A stretch of DNA of 54,622 nucleotides, taken from assembly GCF_902859875.1 (NCBI RefSeq), contig NZ_CADIKF010000048.1, forward strand, positions 1-54,622. Reading direction: 5' to 3'. Position numbers and translations under genes: made by a program. The notes below the pieces were generated by a model. It saw only the letters and a program-made list of their open reading frames with translations. It was not told the origin of the DNA and made no database searches. Source of the DNA: Paraburkholderia solisilvae. Lineage in GTDB: Bacteria; Pseudomonadota; Gammaproteobacteria; Burkholderiales; Burkholderiaceae. This document shows positions 34,086-42,411 of the stretch, piece by piece; the first letter of the stretch is position 1; each line of letters begins with the position of its first letter.

Positions 34086-34439
34086 ATGGCAGTGATTCGT
34101 CATCACGTCGGCAAGCGTCTGTCGGAAATCGCCGTGCATAACGGCACCGTGTATCTGGCCGGCCAGATCGCGGAAGACGCCGATCAGGATATCGGCGGCC
34201 AGACGCGTGAAGTGCTCGGCCACATCGATCGTCTGCTAGCCGAAGTGAATAGCGACAAGTCGCATCTGCTGTCGGTGCAGATTTTCATCGCCGATATGGC
34301 GCATTTCGCCGGCATGAACGCGGTGTGGGACGAGTGGGTCGCGCAGGGCGCCACGCCGCCGCGCGCCACCGTCGAAGCGAAGCTCGCGAACCCGAAATGT
34401 CTCGTCGAAGTCGTCGTGGTGGCCGCGCAGCGCAACTGA
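34086..34439 (+). CDS. RidA family (YjgF/YER057c/UK114) protein
   Basis: 117 residues; AGGGA upstream. Family pattern: NGTVYLAGQIAED, GQTREVLGHIDRLLAEVNSDKSHLLSVQIFIADMAHF and NAVWDEWVAQGATPPRATVEAKLANPKCLVEVVVVAA with the key Arg in PPRATV and Glu near the C-terminus. RidA deaminates reactive enamine/imine intermediates made by PLP enzymes; this subgroup (longer QTREVLGHID helix) may have another substrate. Cytosolic trimer expected. Confidence 0.92.
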   Translation: MAVIRHHVGKRLSEIAVHNGTVYLAGQIAEDADQDIGGQTREVLGHIDRLLAEVNSDKSHLLSVQIFIADMAHFAGMNAVWDEWVAQGATPPRATVEAKLANPKCLVEVVVVAAQRN

Positions 34440-34612
34440 CGTTCGCCGTACTCCCGGTTGTCGTGGCAGGTGCGCCTGCCCATGCGGCTGACGCGGGGCT
34501 GTCGCGGGGCTTGACGCGGTAGCCATCGTCGCCGTCGTTGTTGTCATTGTTGTCACATCGCTGTTATGTAGGCCCGCCCGCTTGCCCGCGGCACGCCGCG
34601 GGCCGTCGCATC

Positions 34613-36964
34613 ATGAATACCGAAACCTCGCCGACCGCTCCCGCTTCCACCCCATCGTTCGACGATGCGCTCGCGTTCGTGCGCGCACACGCGGGAGAGG
34701 CGCGGCTGTCGACGGGCGAGTTGCTCGCCGAGCACGCGGCGGGCACCGCGTCGATCATGCGCACGCTGAACGTCGATCCGCCGGCGGTGCTGGCGGCCGC
34801 ACTGTTCGGACTGACGCCGCATCTCGAAGATCCTGAGCAGGTGATTGCCGCGAAGTTCGGCGAAGAAGTCGCGCGACTGGTCGCCGACGTGCGCAAGCTG
34901 TTGCGCCTCGGCACGGTCAGCCTGCGCGCCGCGGCGCAGAGCGCGCTGCCCGATTCCGGCGGACGCGAAGCGCAGGCGGCGCGTCGCGCGCAGGTCGAAG
35001 CGCTGCGCAAGATGCTGCTCGCGTTCGCGCAGGATATTCGCGTCGTGCTGATCCGGCTCGCATCGCGGCTGCAGTCGCTGCGCTACTACGCGGCCGCGAA
35101 GCTCGCGCCGTCGCCGGATGTCGCGCGCGAGACGCTCGACGTCTATGCGCCGCTGGCGAACCGGCTCGGCATCTGGCAGTTGAAGTGGGAACTCGAAGAC
35201 CTCGCGTTCCGCTTCGAGGAACCGGTCACCTACAAACGCATCGCGAAGCTGCTCGACGAAAAGCGCGTCGAGCGCGAAACATACGTTGCCGAAGCGATCG
35301 GGCGGCTGCAGCGCGAACTGTCGGCCGCGCATATTCGTGCCGAGGTGAGCGGGCGGCCAAAACATATCTACAGCATCTGGCGCAAGATGCGCGGTAAAGA
35401 TCTCGACTTCTCCGAGCTCTACGACGTGCGCGCGTTTCGCGTGATCGTGCCGGACATCAAAGACTGCTACACCGTGCTCGGGATCGTGCACAACCTGTGG
35501 CAGCCGGTGCCGAGGGAATTCGACGACTATATTTCGCGGCCGAAGCCGAATGGCTACAAGTCGCTGCATACGGTCGTGATCGGCGATGACGGGCGCGCGT
35601 TCGAAGTGCAGATCCGCACGCAGGAGATGCATCAGTTCGCCGAATATGGCGTGGCCGCGCACTGGCGTTACAAGGAAGCGGGCCCGCGCGGCTATGGCGG
35701 ACAGTTCAGCGCGAGCGGCTCGTACGACGAGAAGATCGCGTGGCTGCGCCAGTTGCTGGCGTGGAAGGACGATGTGTCGGAGCGCGAGCAGCGCGCATCG
35801 GGCGCGCCCGCTCAGCACGAAGACGAGCGCGACGATGAACCTGATCGTGCCGCTGACGCAAGCCTCGGCGCCGCCCCGGGCGGCGCGCGCGACGATATGG
35901 ACCCGGCGCGCCAGCCGTGGCGGCATCTGCGCGACGCGACGTTCGACGACGACCACATCTATACGCTCACGCCGCAGGCGCGCGTGATTCCGTTGCCGCA
36001 CGGCTCGACGCCGCTCGACTTCGCGTATCACCTGCACAGCGATCTCGGACACCGTTGCCGCGGCGCGCGCGTCGACGGCGCGATGGTGCCGCTCAACACG
36101 CCGCTGCAGAACGGACAGACGGTGGAAATCGTCGCGGTGAAAGAGGGCGGCCCGTCGCGCGACTGGCTGAACCCGCAGCTCGGCTATCTGCGCAGCAGCC
36201 GCGCGCGGCAGAAAGTGCGCGCATGGTTCAATGCGGTCGATTCAGCGGAGAACATCGCGAACGGCCGCGCGCTCGTCGAGAAGACGCTGCAGCGCGAGGG
36301 CAAGACGTCGGTCAATCTCGATCAGCTTGCCGCGAAGCTCGGCTTCAAGGCGCCGGAAGAGTTGTACGCGGTGGTCGGCAAGGACGAGTTCAGTCTGCGC
36401 CTGATCGAACAGGCGTTGCACGATGCACCGCCCGCGGAACCGGAAGTCGAAGCGCCCGAGCAGTTCGAAAAGCGCAGCAGCGGCGCAAGCGTTGCGCATG
36501 GCGCATCGACGGGCGTGCTGGTGGTCGGCGTCGATGCGCTGCTCACGCAACTCGCGCGTTGCTGCCGGCCGGCGCCGCCCGACGATATCGCCGGCTTCGT
36601 CACGCGCGGCAAAGGGATGTCGGTGCATCGCAGCGATTGCCCGACCTTTCTGCGCATGGCGGCAAGGGCGCCGGAACGCGTGCTGCAGACCACGTGGTCC
36701 GCCGATGTGATGAGCGGGCGCGGGCAGTCGGTGTATCCGGTGGACCTTGCGATCGAAGCGACCGATCGGCAAGGCTTGCTGCGCGATATCTCCGAAGTGT
36801 TCGCGCGCGAGAAGATGAACGTGATCGGCGTAAAGACGCAATCGCGCCGCAACGCGGCTTTCATGATGTTCACCGTCGAGGTGTCGAGTGCGTCGCAGAT
36901 TCAGCGTGCGTGCACGCTGCTCGGCGAAGTGACAGGTGTCGTGCGCGCGGGGCGTAAGGGATGA
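34613..36964 (+). CDS. relA: (p)ppGpp synthetase RelA
   Basis: 783 residues from the ATG at 34613; no clear ribosome binding site. Makes (p)ppGpp on ribosomes holding uncharged tRNA. The N-terminal hydrolase region is degenerate: the HDxxED metal motif is replaced around LFGLTPHLED (65-73), so hydrolysis should be lost. Synthetase core: SGRPKHIYSIWRKM (246-259), DVRAFRVIV and REFDDYISRPKPNGYKSLHT with the acidic EFDD (302-305) typical of RelA rather than SpoT. TGS ~447-507, conserved Cys650-Cys651 and Cys676, ACT ~707-780. Residues ~388-433 form an acidic, Ala/Gly-rich insertion between synthetase and TGS domains. Confidence 0.95.
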   Translation: MNTETSPTAPASTPSFDDALAFVRAHAGEARLSTGELLAEHAAGTASIMRTLNVDPPAVLAAALFGLTPHLEDPEQVIAAKFGEEVARLVADVRKLLRLGTVSLRAAAQSALPDSGGREAQAARRAQVEALRKMLLAFAQDIRVVLIRLASRLQSLRYYAAAKLAPSPDVARETLDVYAPLANRLGIWQLKWELEDLAFRFEEPVTYKRIAKLLDEKRVERETYVAEAIGRLQRELSAAHIRAEVSGRPKHIYSIWRKMRGKDLDFSELYDVRAFRVIVPDIKDCYTVLGIVHNLWQPVPREFDDYISRPKPNGYKSLHTVVIGDDGRAFEVQIRTQEMHQFAEYGVAAHWRYKEAGPRGYGGQFSASGSYDEKIAWLRQLLAWKDDVSEREQRASGAPAQHEDERDDEPDRAADASLGAAPGGARDDMDPARQPWRHLRDATFDDDHIYTLTPQARVIPLPHGSTPLDFAYHLHSDLGHRCRGARVDGAMVPLNTPLQNGQTVEIVAVKEGGPSRDWLNPQLGYLRSSRARQKVRAWFNAVDSAENIANGRALVEKTLQREGKTSVNLDQLAAKLGFKAPEELYAVVGKDEFSLRLIEQALHDAPPAEPEVEAPEQFEKRSSGASVAHGASTGVLVVGVDALLTQLARCCRPAPPDDIAGFVTRGKGMSVHRSDCPTFLRMAARAPERVLQTTWSADVMSGRGQSVYPVDLAIEATDRQGLLRDISEVFAREKMNVIGVKTQSRRNAAFMMFTVEVSSASQIQRACTLLGEVTGVVRAGRKG

Positions 36965-37017
36965 ATGCGCGTGGGGTTCGGGGCGCTTTGCGGCTGCTTC
37001 ACGCTCGCTTGACGCCC

Positions 37018-37101
37018 CGCTTTACGGCTCGCTCCATGGCCTGCTTCACGGTCCACTTCGCGGCCCACTTCACGGTCCGCTCCACGGCCGTTATGCGGGC
37101 C
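37018..37101 (+). repeat. Seven 12-bp tandem repeats after relA
   Basis: CGCTTTACGGCT (37018), CGCTCCATGGCC, TGCTTCACGGTC, CACTTCGCGGCC, CACTTCACGGTC, CGCTCCACGGCC and GTTATGCGGGCC (37090-37101) at exact 12-bp spacing. Reverse-complemented, CGCTCCATGGCC reads GGCCATGGAGCG, 11 of 12 the same as the rotated scoB-downstream unit GGCCATGAAGCG. Starts ~50 bp after the relA stop. Confidence 0.9.
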
Positions 37102-37200
37102 GCTGTTGGGTCGCGCCGGAGGCCGTTTTGTGGGCGCTTTGTCGGGTGTTTCGGCTCGCGCAAAAATGACCGGTTTTTTAAAGCCGGCGCATAAAAATAC

Positions 37201-37229
37201 TTGCCAACACTCTGAGTGCTCCATATAAT
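37201..37229 (+). promoter_or_regulatory. Strong promoter of tRNA-Val
   Basis: -35 TTGCCA (37201-37206), 17-bp spacer, perfect -10 TATAAT (37224-37229); transcription would start about 6 bp before the tRNA. Confidence 0.85.
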
Positions 37230-37241
37230 CTCGTCTTCTTC

Positions 37242-37318
37242 AGGCTCGTAGCTCAGCTGGTTAGAGCACCACCTTGACATGGTGGGGGTCGTTGGTTCGA
37301 GTCCAATCGAGCCTACCA
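37242..37318 (+). tRNA. tRNA-Val (anticodon GAC)
   Basis: 77 nt. Acceptor arms AGGCTCG (37242-37248) and CGAGCCT (37308-37314), discriminator A and encoded CCA (37316-37318). D-arm GCTCAGCTGGTTAGAGC, anticodon loop TTGACAT with GAC at 37276-37278, and T-loop GGTTCGAGTCC are all normal. Has its own strong promoter and sits between relA and thrS, as in relatives. Confidence 0.98.
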
Positions 37319-37656
37319 ACGAAAATCGAAATATCGGTGAATTGCGGCGGGTTTTTGCAGTCATCGTTGTTTCACCAATCCGCAAGCGGCGCGAACACAG
37401 TTCGCGTCAATATAGCGAGCATGGTTATGACACCGCGAACGTTGACCGAAACCACTTCGGAGCGACGCTAGTCGAGGATCCTGTTCGCCTTATCGCCATT
37501 GCGATTTGCTGGAAAGTGAATGCGGCCCCTCGAAAGCGGGGCCGCATTTTTTTTGCCTCGGTTTCGTTCTCGGTTTTTGCGTTTTTGATTTGTCACAGTC
37601 GTTTTTAAACGAATCGTTGCAGCCGCCGCCGGCCGGTCGGCATCACGGAGAAAACA
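37319..37656. other. Spacer tRNA-Val to thrS with possible small RNA
   Basis: 338 bp. The first 200 bp have lower GC than the surroundings and lead to the strong terminator at 37520-37554; no open frame with translation signals is seen. After the terminator comes a T-rich stretch that should contain the thrS promoter, but no clear hexamer pair was found. GGAG lies 8 bp before the thrS ATG. Confidence 0.4.
37520..37554 (+). terminator. Intrinsic terminator between tRNA-Val and thrS
   Basis: ATGCGGCCCC (37520-37529) pairs perfectly with GGGGCCGCAT (37538-37547) around an 8-nt loop, followed by eight T (37547-37554). It is 200 bp after the tRNA end, so the tRNA transcript would carry a long trailer, or another short RNA ends here. 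Confidence 0.92.
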
Positions 37657-39564
37657 ATGGTTTCGATACGTCTGCCCGATGGTTCAGTTCGACAGTACGA
37701 TCACCCCGTGACGGTCGCCGAAGTTGCGGCGTCGATCGGTCCGGGACTCGCGAAGGCGGCGCTCGGCGGCAAGCTCGACGGCGAACTCGTCGATACGTCG
37801 GCGCTGATCGACCACGATGCGTCGCTCGCCATCGTTACGGATAAGGACGCGGACGGCCTCGACATCATCCGTCACTCGACGGCGCACCTGCTCGCGTACG
37901 CGGTCAAGGACCTGTTCCCGGAAGCGCAAGTGACGATCGGTCCGGTGATCGACAACGGCTTCTACTACGACTTTTCCTACAGCCGTCCGTTTACGCCCGA
38001 AGATCTTGAGAAGATCGAAAAGCGCATGCAGGAGCTCGCGAAGAAAGACGAGCCCGTGTCGCGGCGTGTGGTGTCGCGCGACGAGGCGATCGAATACTTC
38101 AAGAGCATCGGCGAGAAGTACAAGGCGGAAATCATCGAGTCGATTCCGGCCAGTGACGAGATCAAGCTCTATTCGCACGGCGGCTTCACGGATCTGTGTC
38201 GCGGTCCGCACGTGCCGTCCACGGGCAAGCTGAAAGTCTTCAAGCTGATGAAGCTGGCGGGCGCCTACTGGCGCGGCGACGCGAAGAACGAGCAGTTGCA
38301 GCGTATCTACGGCACGGCCTGGACGAAGAAGGAAGATCAGGACGCGTACCTGCATATGCTCGAGGAAGCGGAAAAGCGCGATCACCGCAAGCTCGGCAAG
38401 CAACTCGACCTGTTCCACATGCAGGACGAGTCGCCGGGCATGGTGTTCTGGCATCCGCGCGGCTGGACGCTGTGGCAGCAGGTCGAGCAATACATGCGCC
38501 GCCGCGTGAACGAGGCCGGCTATCTCGAGATCAAGACGCCGATGATCATGGACCGCTCCCTCTGGGAGGCATCGGGCCACTGGCAGAACTATCGCGAAAA
38601 CATGTTCACGACGGAATCGGAAAAGCGCGACTACGCGATCAAGCCGATGAACTGTCCGGGCCATGTGCAGGTGTTCAATCACGGTCTGCGTTCGTATCGC
38701 GACCTGCCGTTGCGTTTCGCGGAATTCGGTTCGTGCCACCGCAACGAGGCATCGGGCGCGCTGCACGGGTTGATGCGCGTGCGCGGCTTCGTGCAGGACG
38801 ATGCCCACATTTTCTGCACGGAAGATCAGTTCATCAGCGAGTCGATCGCGTTCAACACGCTCGCGATGAGCGTCTATCAGGATTTCGGCTTCGATCAGGT
38901 CGAGATCAAGCTGTCGTTGCGCCCGGACGCGCGCGCCGGCACGGACGAAACGTGGGATCGTGCGGAAGAAGGGCTGCGCGAGGCCTTGCGCGCGTGTGGC
39001 GTGCAGTGGGAAGAGCTGCCGGGCGAAGGCGCGTTTTACGGTCCGAAGGTCGAGTACCACATCAAGGACGCGCTGGGACGGTCCTGGCAATGTGGCACGC
39101 TGCAGCTCGACATGGTGCTGCCGGAGCGCCTCGGCGCCGAGTTCGTCGCCGAAGACAACACGCGTCGGCGACCGATCATGCTGCACCGGGCAATCGTCGG
39201 ATCCATGGAGCGTTTCCTCGGCATTCTGATCGAGCACCACGCTGGTGCAATGCCTGCGTGGCTTGCGCCTTTACAGGTTGTGGTCATGAATATCGCGGAA
39301 AGTCAGGCCGAGTATGCGAAAAATCTGGCCCAATCGTTGCAAAAACAAGGGGTTAGAGTTGAGGCCGATTTGCGCAACGAGAAAATAAGCTATAAAATAC
39401 GCGAGCACACGCTTCAGAAGGTCCCGTACCTACTGGTTGTCGGGGACAAGGAGCGTGAAGCGCAAACGGTAGCCGTGCGTGCCCGTGGCGGCGTCGATCT
39501 GGGTGTCATGCCCGTCGATGCGTTCAGTGAACGTCTGCGTCAGGAAGTGCAGTCGTTCCAATAA
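37657..39564 (+). CDS. thrS: Threonyl-tRNA synthetase
   Basis: 635 residues, full length. TGS domain at the N-terminus (VSIRLPDGSVRQYDHPVTVAEVAASIG), editing domain with HSTAHLLAYAVKDLFP and the distal Cys in DLCRGPHVPSTG, then class II core: motif 2 FRxxxSCHRNEASGALHGLMRVRGFVQDDAHIF (FAEFGSCHRNEAS), zinc ligands (Cys in MNCPGHVQVF, His in the following segment) and motif 3 MLHRAIVGSMERFLGILIEH. The anticodon-binding domain follows. First gene of the thrS-infC-rpmI-rplT-pheST-ihfA cluster. Confidence 0.98.
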   Translation: MVSIRLPDGSVRQYDHPVTVAEVAASIGPGLAKAALGGKLDGELVDTSALIDHDASLAIVTDKDADGLDIIRHSTAHLLAYAVKDLFPEAQVTIGPVIDNGFYYDFSYSRPFTPEDLEKIEKRMQELAKKDEPVSRRVVSRDEAIEYFKSIGEKYKAEIIESIPASDEIKLYSHGGFTDLCRGPHVPSTGKLKVFKLMKLAGAYWRGDAKNEQLQRIYGTAWTKKEDQDAYLHMLEEAEKRDHRKLGKQLDLFHMQDESPGMVFWHPRGWTLWQQVEQYMRRRVNEAGYLEIKTPMIMDRSLWEASGHWQNYRENMFTTESEKRDYAIKPMNCPGHVQVFNHGLRSYRDLPLRFAEFGSCHRNEASGALHGLMRVRGFVQDDAHIFCTEDQFISESIAFNTLAMSVYQDFGFDQVEIKLSLRPDARAGTDETWDRAEEGLREALRACGVQWEELPGEGAFYGPKVEYHIKDALGRSWQCGTLQLDMVLPERLGAEFVAEDNTRRRPIMLHRAIVGSMERFLGILIEHHAGAMPAWLAPLQVVVMNIAESQAEYAKNLAQSLQKQGVRVEADLRNEKISYKIREHTLQKVPYLLVVGDKEREAQTVAVRARGGVDLGVMPVDAFSERLRQEVQSFQ

Positions 39565-39613
39565 CCACCTGGCAGCGCGGCCGTTTTTTTTCAATTTTTA
39601 GAGGAAACGTAAC

Positions 39614-40138
39614 ATCGCTACTGATAAGTCGTCGCATCGCATCAACGGTGAAATTACCGCACCTGAGGTGCGTCTGGTCGGAGTCAACAACGAACCGCTC
39701 GGAATCGTCAAACTACCTGATGCGTTCCGTATGTCGGAACAGCAGGACGTAGATCTGGTCGAAATTGCCCCACAGGCGGTCCCACCGGTTTGCCGGTTGA
39801 TGGACTACGGCAAGTTCAAGTACCAGGAAGCGAAGAAGCAGCACGAAGCGAAGCTGAAGCAAAAGGTCATCCAGGTGAAGGAAGTCAAATTCCGCCCGGG
39901 TACCGATGATGGCGATTACAACGTCAAGCTCCGCAATCTCGTGCGCTTCCTTGAAGACGGCGACAAGACGAAAATCACGTTGCGTTTCCGTGGCCGCGAA
40001 ATGGCTCACCAGGAAATCGGTATGCGCATGCTCGAGCGCCTGCGCACCGACCTCGACGAGGTCGGTCAGGTCGAGCAGATGCCGAAGATGGAAGGCCGCC
40101 AGATGATCATGGTGCTGGCGCCGAAGAAAAAGAAGTAA
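39614..40138 (+). CDS. infC: Translation initiation factor IF-3 (ATC start codon)
   Basis: 174 residues if translation begins at ATC 39614. The N-terminal domain I A T D K S S H R I N G E ... APEVRLVGVNNEPLGIV needs this start. An in-frame TAG lies at 39599-39601, and there is no ATG, GTG or TTG between it and the conserved region until the GTG at 39668 inside the domain. GAGG (39601-39604) sits 9 nt before the ATC. IF3 binds 30S, keeps subunits apart and rejects non-standard start codons, so a rare start lets it limit its own synthesis, as known in E. coli (ATT). C-terminal domain DYNVKLRNLVRFLEDGDKTKITLRFRGREMAHQEIG is typical. Confidence 0.95.
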   Translation: MATDKSSHRINGEITAPEVRLVGVNNEPLGIVKLPDAFRMSEQQDVDLVEIAPQAVPPVCRLMDYGKFKYQEAKKQHEAKLKQKVIQVKEVKFRPGTDDGDYNVKLRNLVRFLEDGDKTKITLRFRGREMAHQEIGMRMLERLRTDLDEVGQVEQMPKMEGRQMIMVLAPKKKK

Positions 40139-40305
40139 GCTCGCGCATCGTCGATGTGCGCTGCGATTGCCGAAGCCGGTGCTTGCAGGTAGTCGCAGGG
40201 GGCTCTCGCAGATTGAGTTTGGATTCAGGTTTAGCAGCACGTGCAGGAATCGAACGGTGCCTGGTCGCAATCTGTGCGGCGAAGCCCGGCAAAGATTCGG
40301 AACGG

Positions 40306-40338
40306 CGCCCGCACCGGGTAGTATCGCGGGCGTTTGTC
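40306..40338 (+). promoter_or_regulatory. Hairpin with short T-run in the infC-rpmI spacer
   Basis: CGCCCGC (40306-40312) pairs with GCGGGCG (40326-40332), followed by TTTGTCT. The infC-rpmI gap (40139-40468, 330 bp) is far longer than in E. coli (about 100) and holds no credible gene. It may contain the L20-responsive leader known to control rpmI-rplT translation in gammaproteobacteria, or an internal attenuator. The L20 binding fold cannot be confirmed by eye. Confidence 0.4.
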
Positions 40339-40468
40339 TGAAAGCAGTGGCCGCATCGTTACAGCGTCGGCCGTCTGCATACCAAGTGGACTGGGTTTCG
40401 AAGGGCGGGTGAAGGGCCGTCAAGGCCAACCGCACACCCATATCCATCAAATAATGGAGTTGTTCGTC

Positions 40469-40666
40469 ATGCCTAAGATGAAGACCAAGAAGAGCGCTGC
40501 CAAGCGCTTCAAGGTGCGTCCGGGCGGGACCGTCAAGCGCGGTCAAGCCTTCAAGCGTCACATCCTTACGAAGAAAACCACGAAGAACAAGCGTCATCTG
40601 CGCGGTTCCACGTCTGTCCATGAAACCAACATGGACTCCGTGCGCGCAATGCTGCCGTTCGCGTAA
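40469..40666 (+). CDS. rpmI: 50S ribosomal protein L35
   Basis: 65 residues from the ATG at 40469 (MPKMKTKKSAAKRFK); an in-frame ATG lies 15 bp upstream (ATGGAG), whose GGAG is the ribosome binding site. Very basic, with the family pattern KTKKSAAKRFKVRPGGTVKRGQAFKRHILTKKTTKNKRHLRG. Intact length. Lies 30 bp before rplT in the same operon. Confidence 0.97.
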   Translation: MPKMKTKKSAAKRFKVRPGGTVKRGQAFKRHILTKKTTKNKRHLRGSTSVHETNMDSVRAMLPFA

Positions 40667-40696
40667 CCCCTTAACCGACACTCAAAGGAGCGAAAC

Positions 40697-41056
40697 ATGC
40701 CTCGAGTCAAACGTGGGGTTACCGCACGGGCCCGTCACAAGAAGATCATCAAGCTGGCCAAGGGTTACCGCGGCCGTCGCAATAACGTCTACCGCATCGC
40801 CAAGCAGGCGGTGATGCGTGCGGGCCAGTACGCGTACCGCGATCGCCGCAACAAGAAGCGTGTGTTCCGCGCATTGTGGATCACGCGTATCAACGCGGCC
40901 GTGCGTCAGCATGACATGACGTACAGCGTGTTCATCAACGGCCTGAAGAAGGCGTCGATCGAACTCGACCGCAAGGTGCTGGCCGACATGGCGGTGTTCG
41001 ACAAGGCTGCTTTTGCGGCAATCGTTCAGCAGGTGAAAGCCGCCGTTGCAGCCTGA
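40697..41056 (+). CDS. rplT: 50S ribosomal protein L20
   Basis: 119 residues. Family sequence [55 protein letters not shown], then [19 protein letters not shown]. Binds 23S rRNA early in 50S assembly; in E. coli it also represses rpmI-rplT translation. AGGAG precedes the start. Followed by two hairpins before pheS. Confidence 0.98.
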
Positions 41057-41122
41057 TCGTGCCCGGTGCGCCTTCGGTGCACCACCGGCGTCAGAAGCAG
41101 ACGCCCGGTAACTGCAAGGTTC

Positions 41123-41191
41123 GTTGCAGCGAATACCCGGCCCCCGGTGACGCTGCAACAAAAACGGGGCTCCTCACCGAGCCCCTTTTTT
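41123..41191 (+). terminator. Tandem hairpins (attenuator/terminator) between rplT and pheS
   Basis: First hairpin: GTTGCAGCG (41123-41131) pairs perfectly with CGCTGCAAC (41151-41159). Second: GGGGCTC (41166-41172), loop CTCACC, GAGCCCC (41179-41185), then TTTTTT (41186-41191), a classical intrinsic terminator. No Phe-rich leader peptide is seen in the 190-bp gap, unlike the E. coli pheST attenuator. The element should cut ribosomal-protein transcripts from pheST or regulate read-through. Confidence 0.88.
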
Positions 41192-41247
41192 GTTGGTCGA
41201 GCCGGATTTGCTTCAAATTGAACACTGACGTTGACAAGATGGGATCA

Positions 41248-42261
41248 ATGGACCTGGACCAAATCGTCGCCGACGCGCAAGGCGCCTTCGAACACGCCAC
41301 TGACGTCACCACGCTCGAAAACGAGAAGGCGCGCTTTCTCGGCAAGTCGGGCGCGCTGACCGAACTGCTGAAGGGGCTCGGCAAGCTCGATCCCGACGCG
41401 CGCAAGACCGAAGGCGCGCGCATCAACGTCGCAAAACAACAGGTCGAAGCGGCGCTCACCGCGCGCCGCCAGGCACTCGCCGATGCGCTGCTGAACCAGC
41501 GCCTCGCTGCCGAGGCGATCGACGTCACGTTGCCCGGTCGCGGCGCCGATGCCGGCAGTCTGCATCCGGTGATGCAGACGTGGGAGCGTGTCGAACAGAT
41601 TTTCGGATCGATTGGCTTTGACGTGGCCGACGGTCCCGAAATCGAAACCGACTGGTACAACTTCACCGCGCTGAACAGCCCGGAAAATCATCCGGCGCGT
41701 TCGATGCAGGACACGTTCTACGTCGACGGCAAGGATGCCGACGGCCGTCCGCTGCTGCTGCGCACGCATACGAGTCCGATGCAGGTGCGTTACGCGCGTA
41801 CCCATACGCCGCCGATCAAGGTGATCGTGCCGGGCCGCACCTATCGCGTCGACAGCGACGCGACCCATTCGCCGATGTTCAACCAGGTCGAAGGACTGTG
41901 GATCGAGGAGAACATCAGCTTCGCGGACCTGAAGGGCGTCTATAGCGATTTCCTCAAGAAATTCTTCGAGCGCGACGATATTCAGGTGCGTTTCCGCCCG
42001 TCGTACTTTCCGTTCACCGAGCCGTCGGCCGAGATCGACATGATGTTCGAGCACGGCAAGAACGCGGGCCGGTGGCTCGAAATTTCCGGCTCGGGGCAGG
42101 TGCATCCGACGGTCGTGCGCAACATGGGCCTCGACCCGGAGCGCTACATCGGCTTCGCATTCGGCAGCGGCCTCGAGCGTCTGACGATGCTGCGCTACGG
42201 CGTGCAGGATCTGCGTCTGTTCTTCGAAAACGACCTGCGCTTTTTGCGGCAGTTCGCGTGA
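41248..42261 (+). CDS. pheS: Phenylalanyl-tRNA synthetase alpha subunit
   Basis: 337 residues from the ATG at 41248 (MDLDQIVADAQGAFEH); ATG 41239, three codons earlier, is also possible. N-terminal coiled coil, then class II catalytic core: HPVMQTWERVEQIFGSIGFDVADGPEIE, LLLRTHTSPMQVRYA (motif 2 region), PSYFPFTEPSAEIDM and FGSGLERLTMLRYGV (motif 3). Charges tRNA-Phe together with PheT as an alpha2-beta2 enzyme. Followed by pheT after 150 bp. Confidence 0.97.
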   Translation: MDLDQIVADAQGAFEHATDVTTLENEKARFLGKSGALTELLKGLGKLDPDARKTEGARINVAKQQVEAALTARRQALADALLNQRLAAEAIDVTLPGRGADAGSLHPVMQTWERVEQIFGSIGFDVADGPEIETDWYNFTALNSPENHPARSMQDTFYVDGKDADGRPLLLRTHTSPMQVRYARTHTPPIKVIVPGRTYRVDSDATHSPMFNQVEGLWIEENISFADLKGVYSDFLKKFFERDDIQVRFRPSYFPFTEPSAEIDMMFEHGKNAGRWLEISGSGQVHPTVVRNMGLDPERYIGFAFGSGLERLTMLRYGVQDLRLFFENDLRFLRQFA

Positions 42262-42411
42262 TGCCGCCGCGGCGGCCGCTGCTGCGCAATGACGCGCAGC
42301 GCGCCGCGAGCAAGCCGCGTAGCAGGCGTGGCGCGGGCGCACGACTGCATGAAGATGCGTCGCCCCGCGCTAGCCGGACGTTGACTCAACCCGTTTAAAA
42401 CGTACAGAACC

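Noticed and set aside
34553..36052. 499-codon antisense frame to relA
   Set aside because: Shadow frame opposite a conserved gene.
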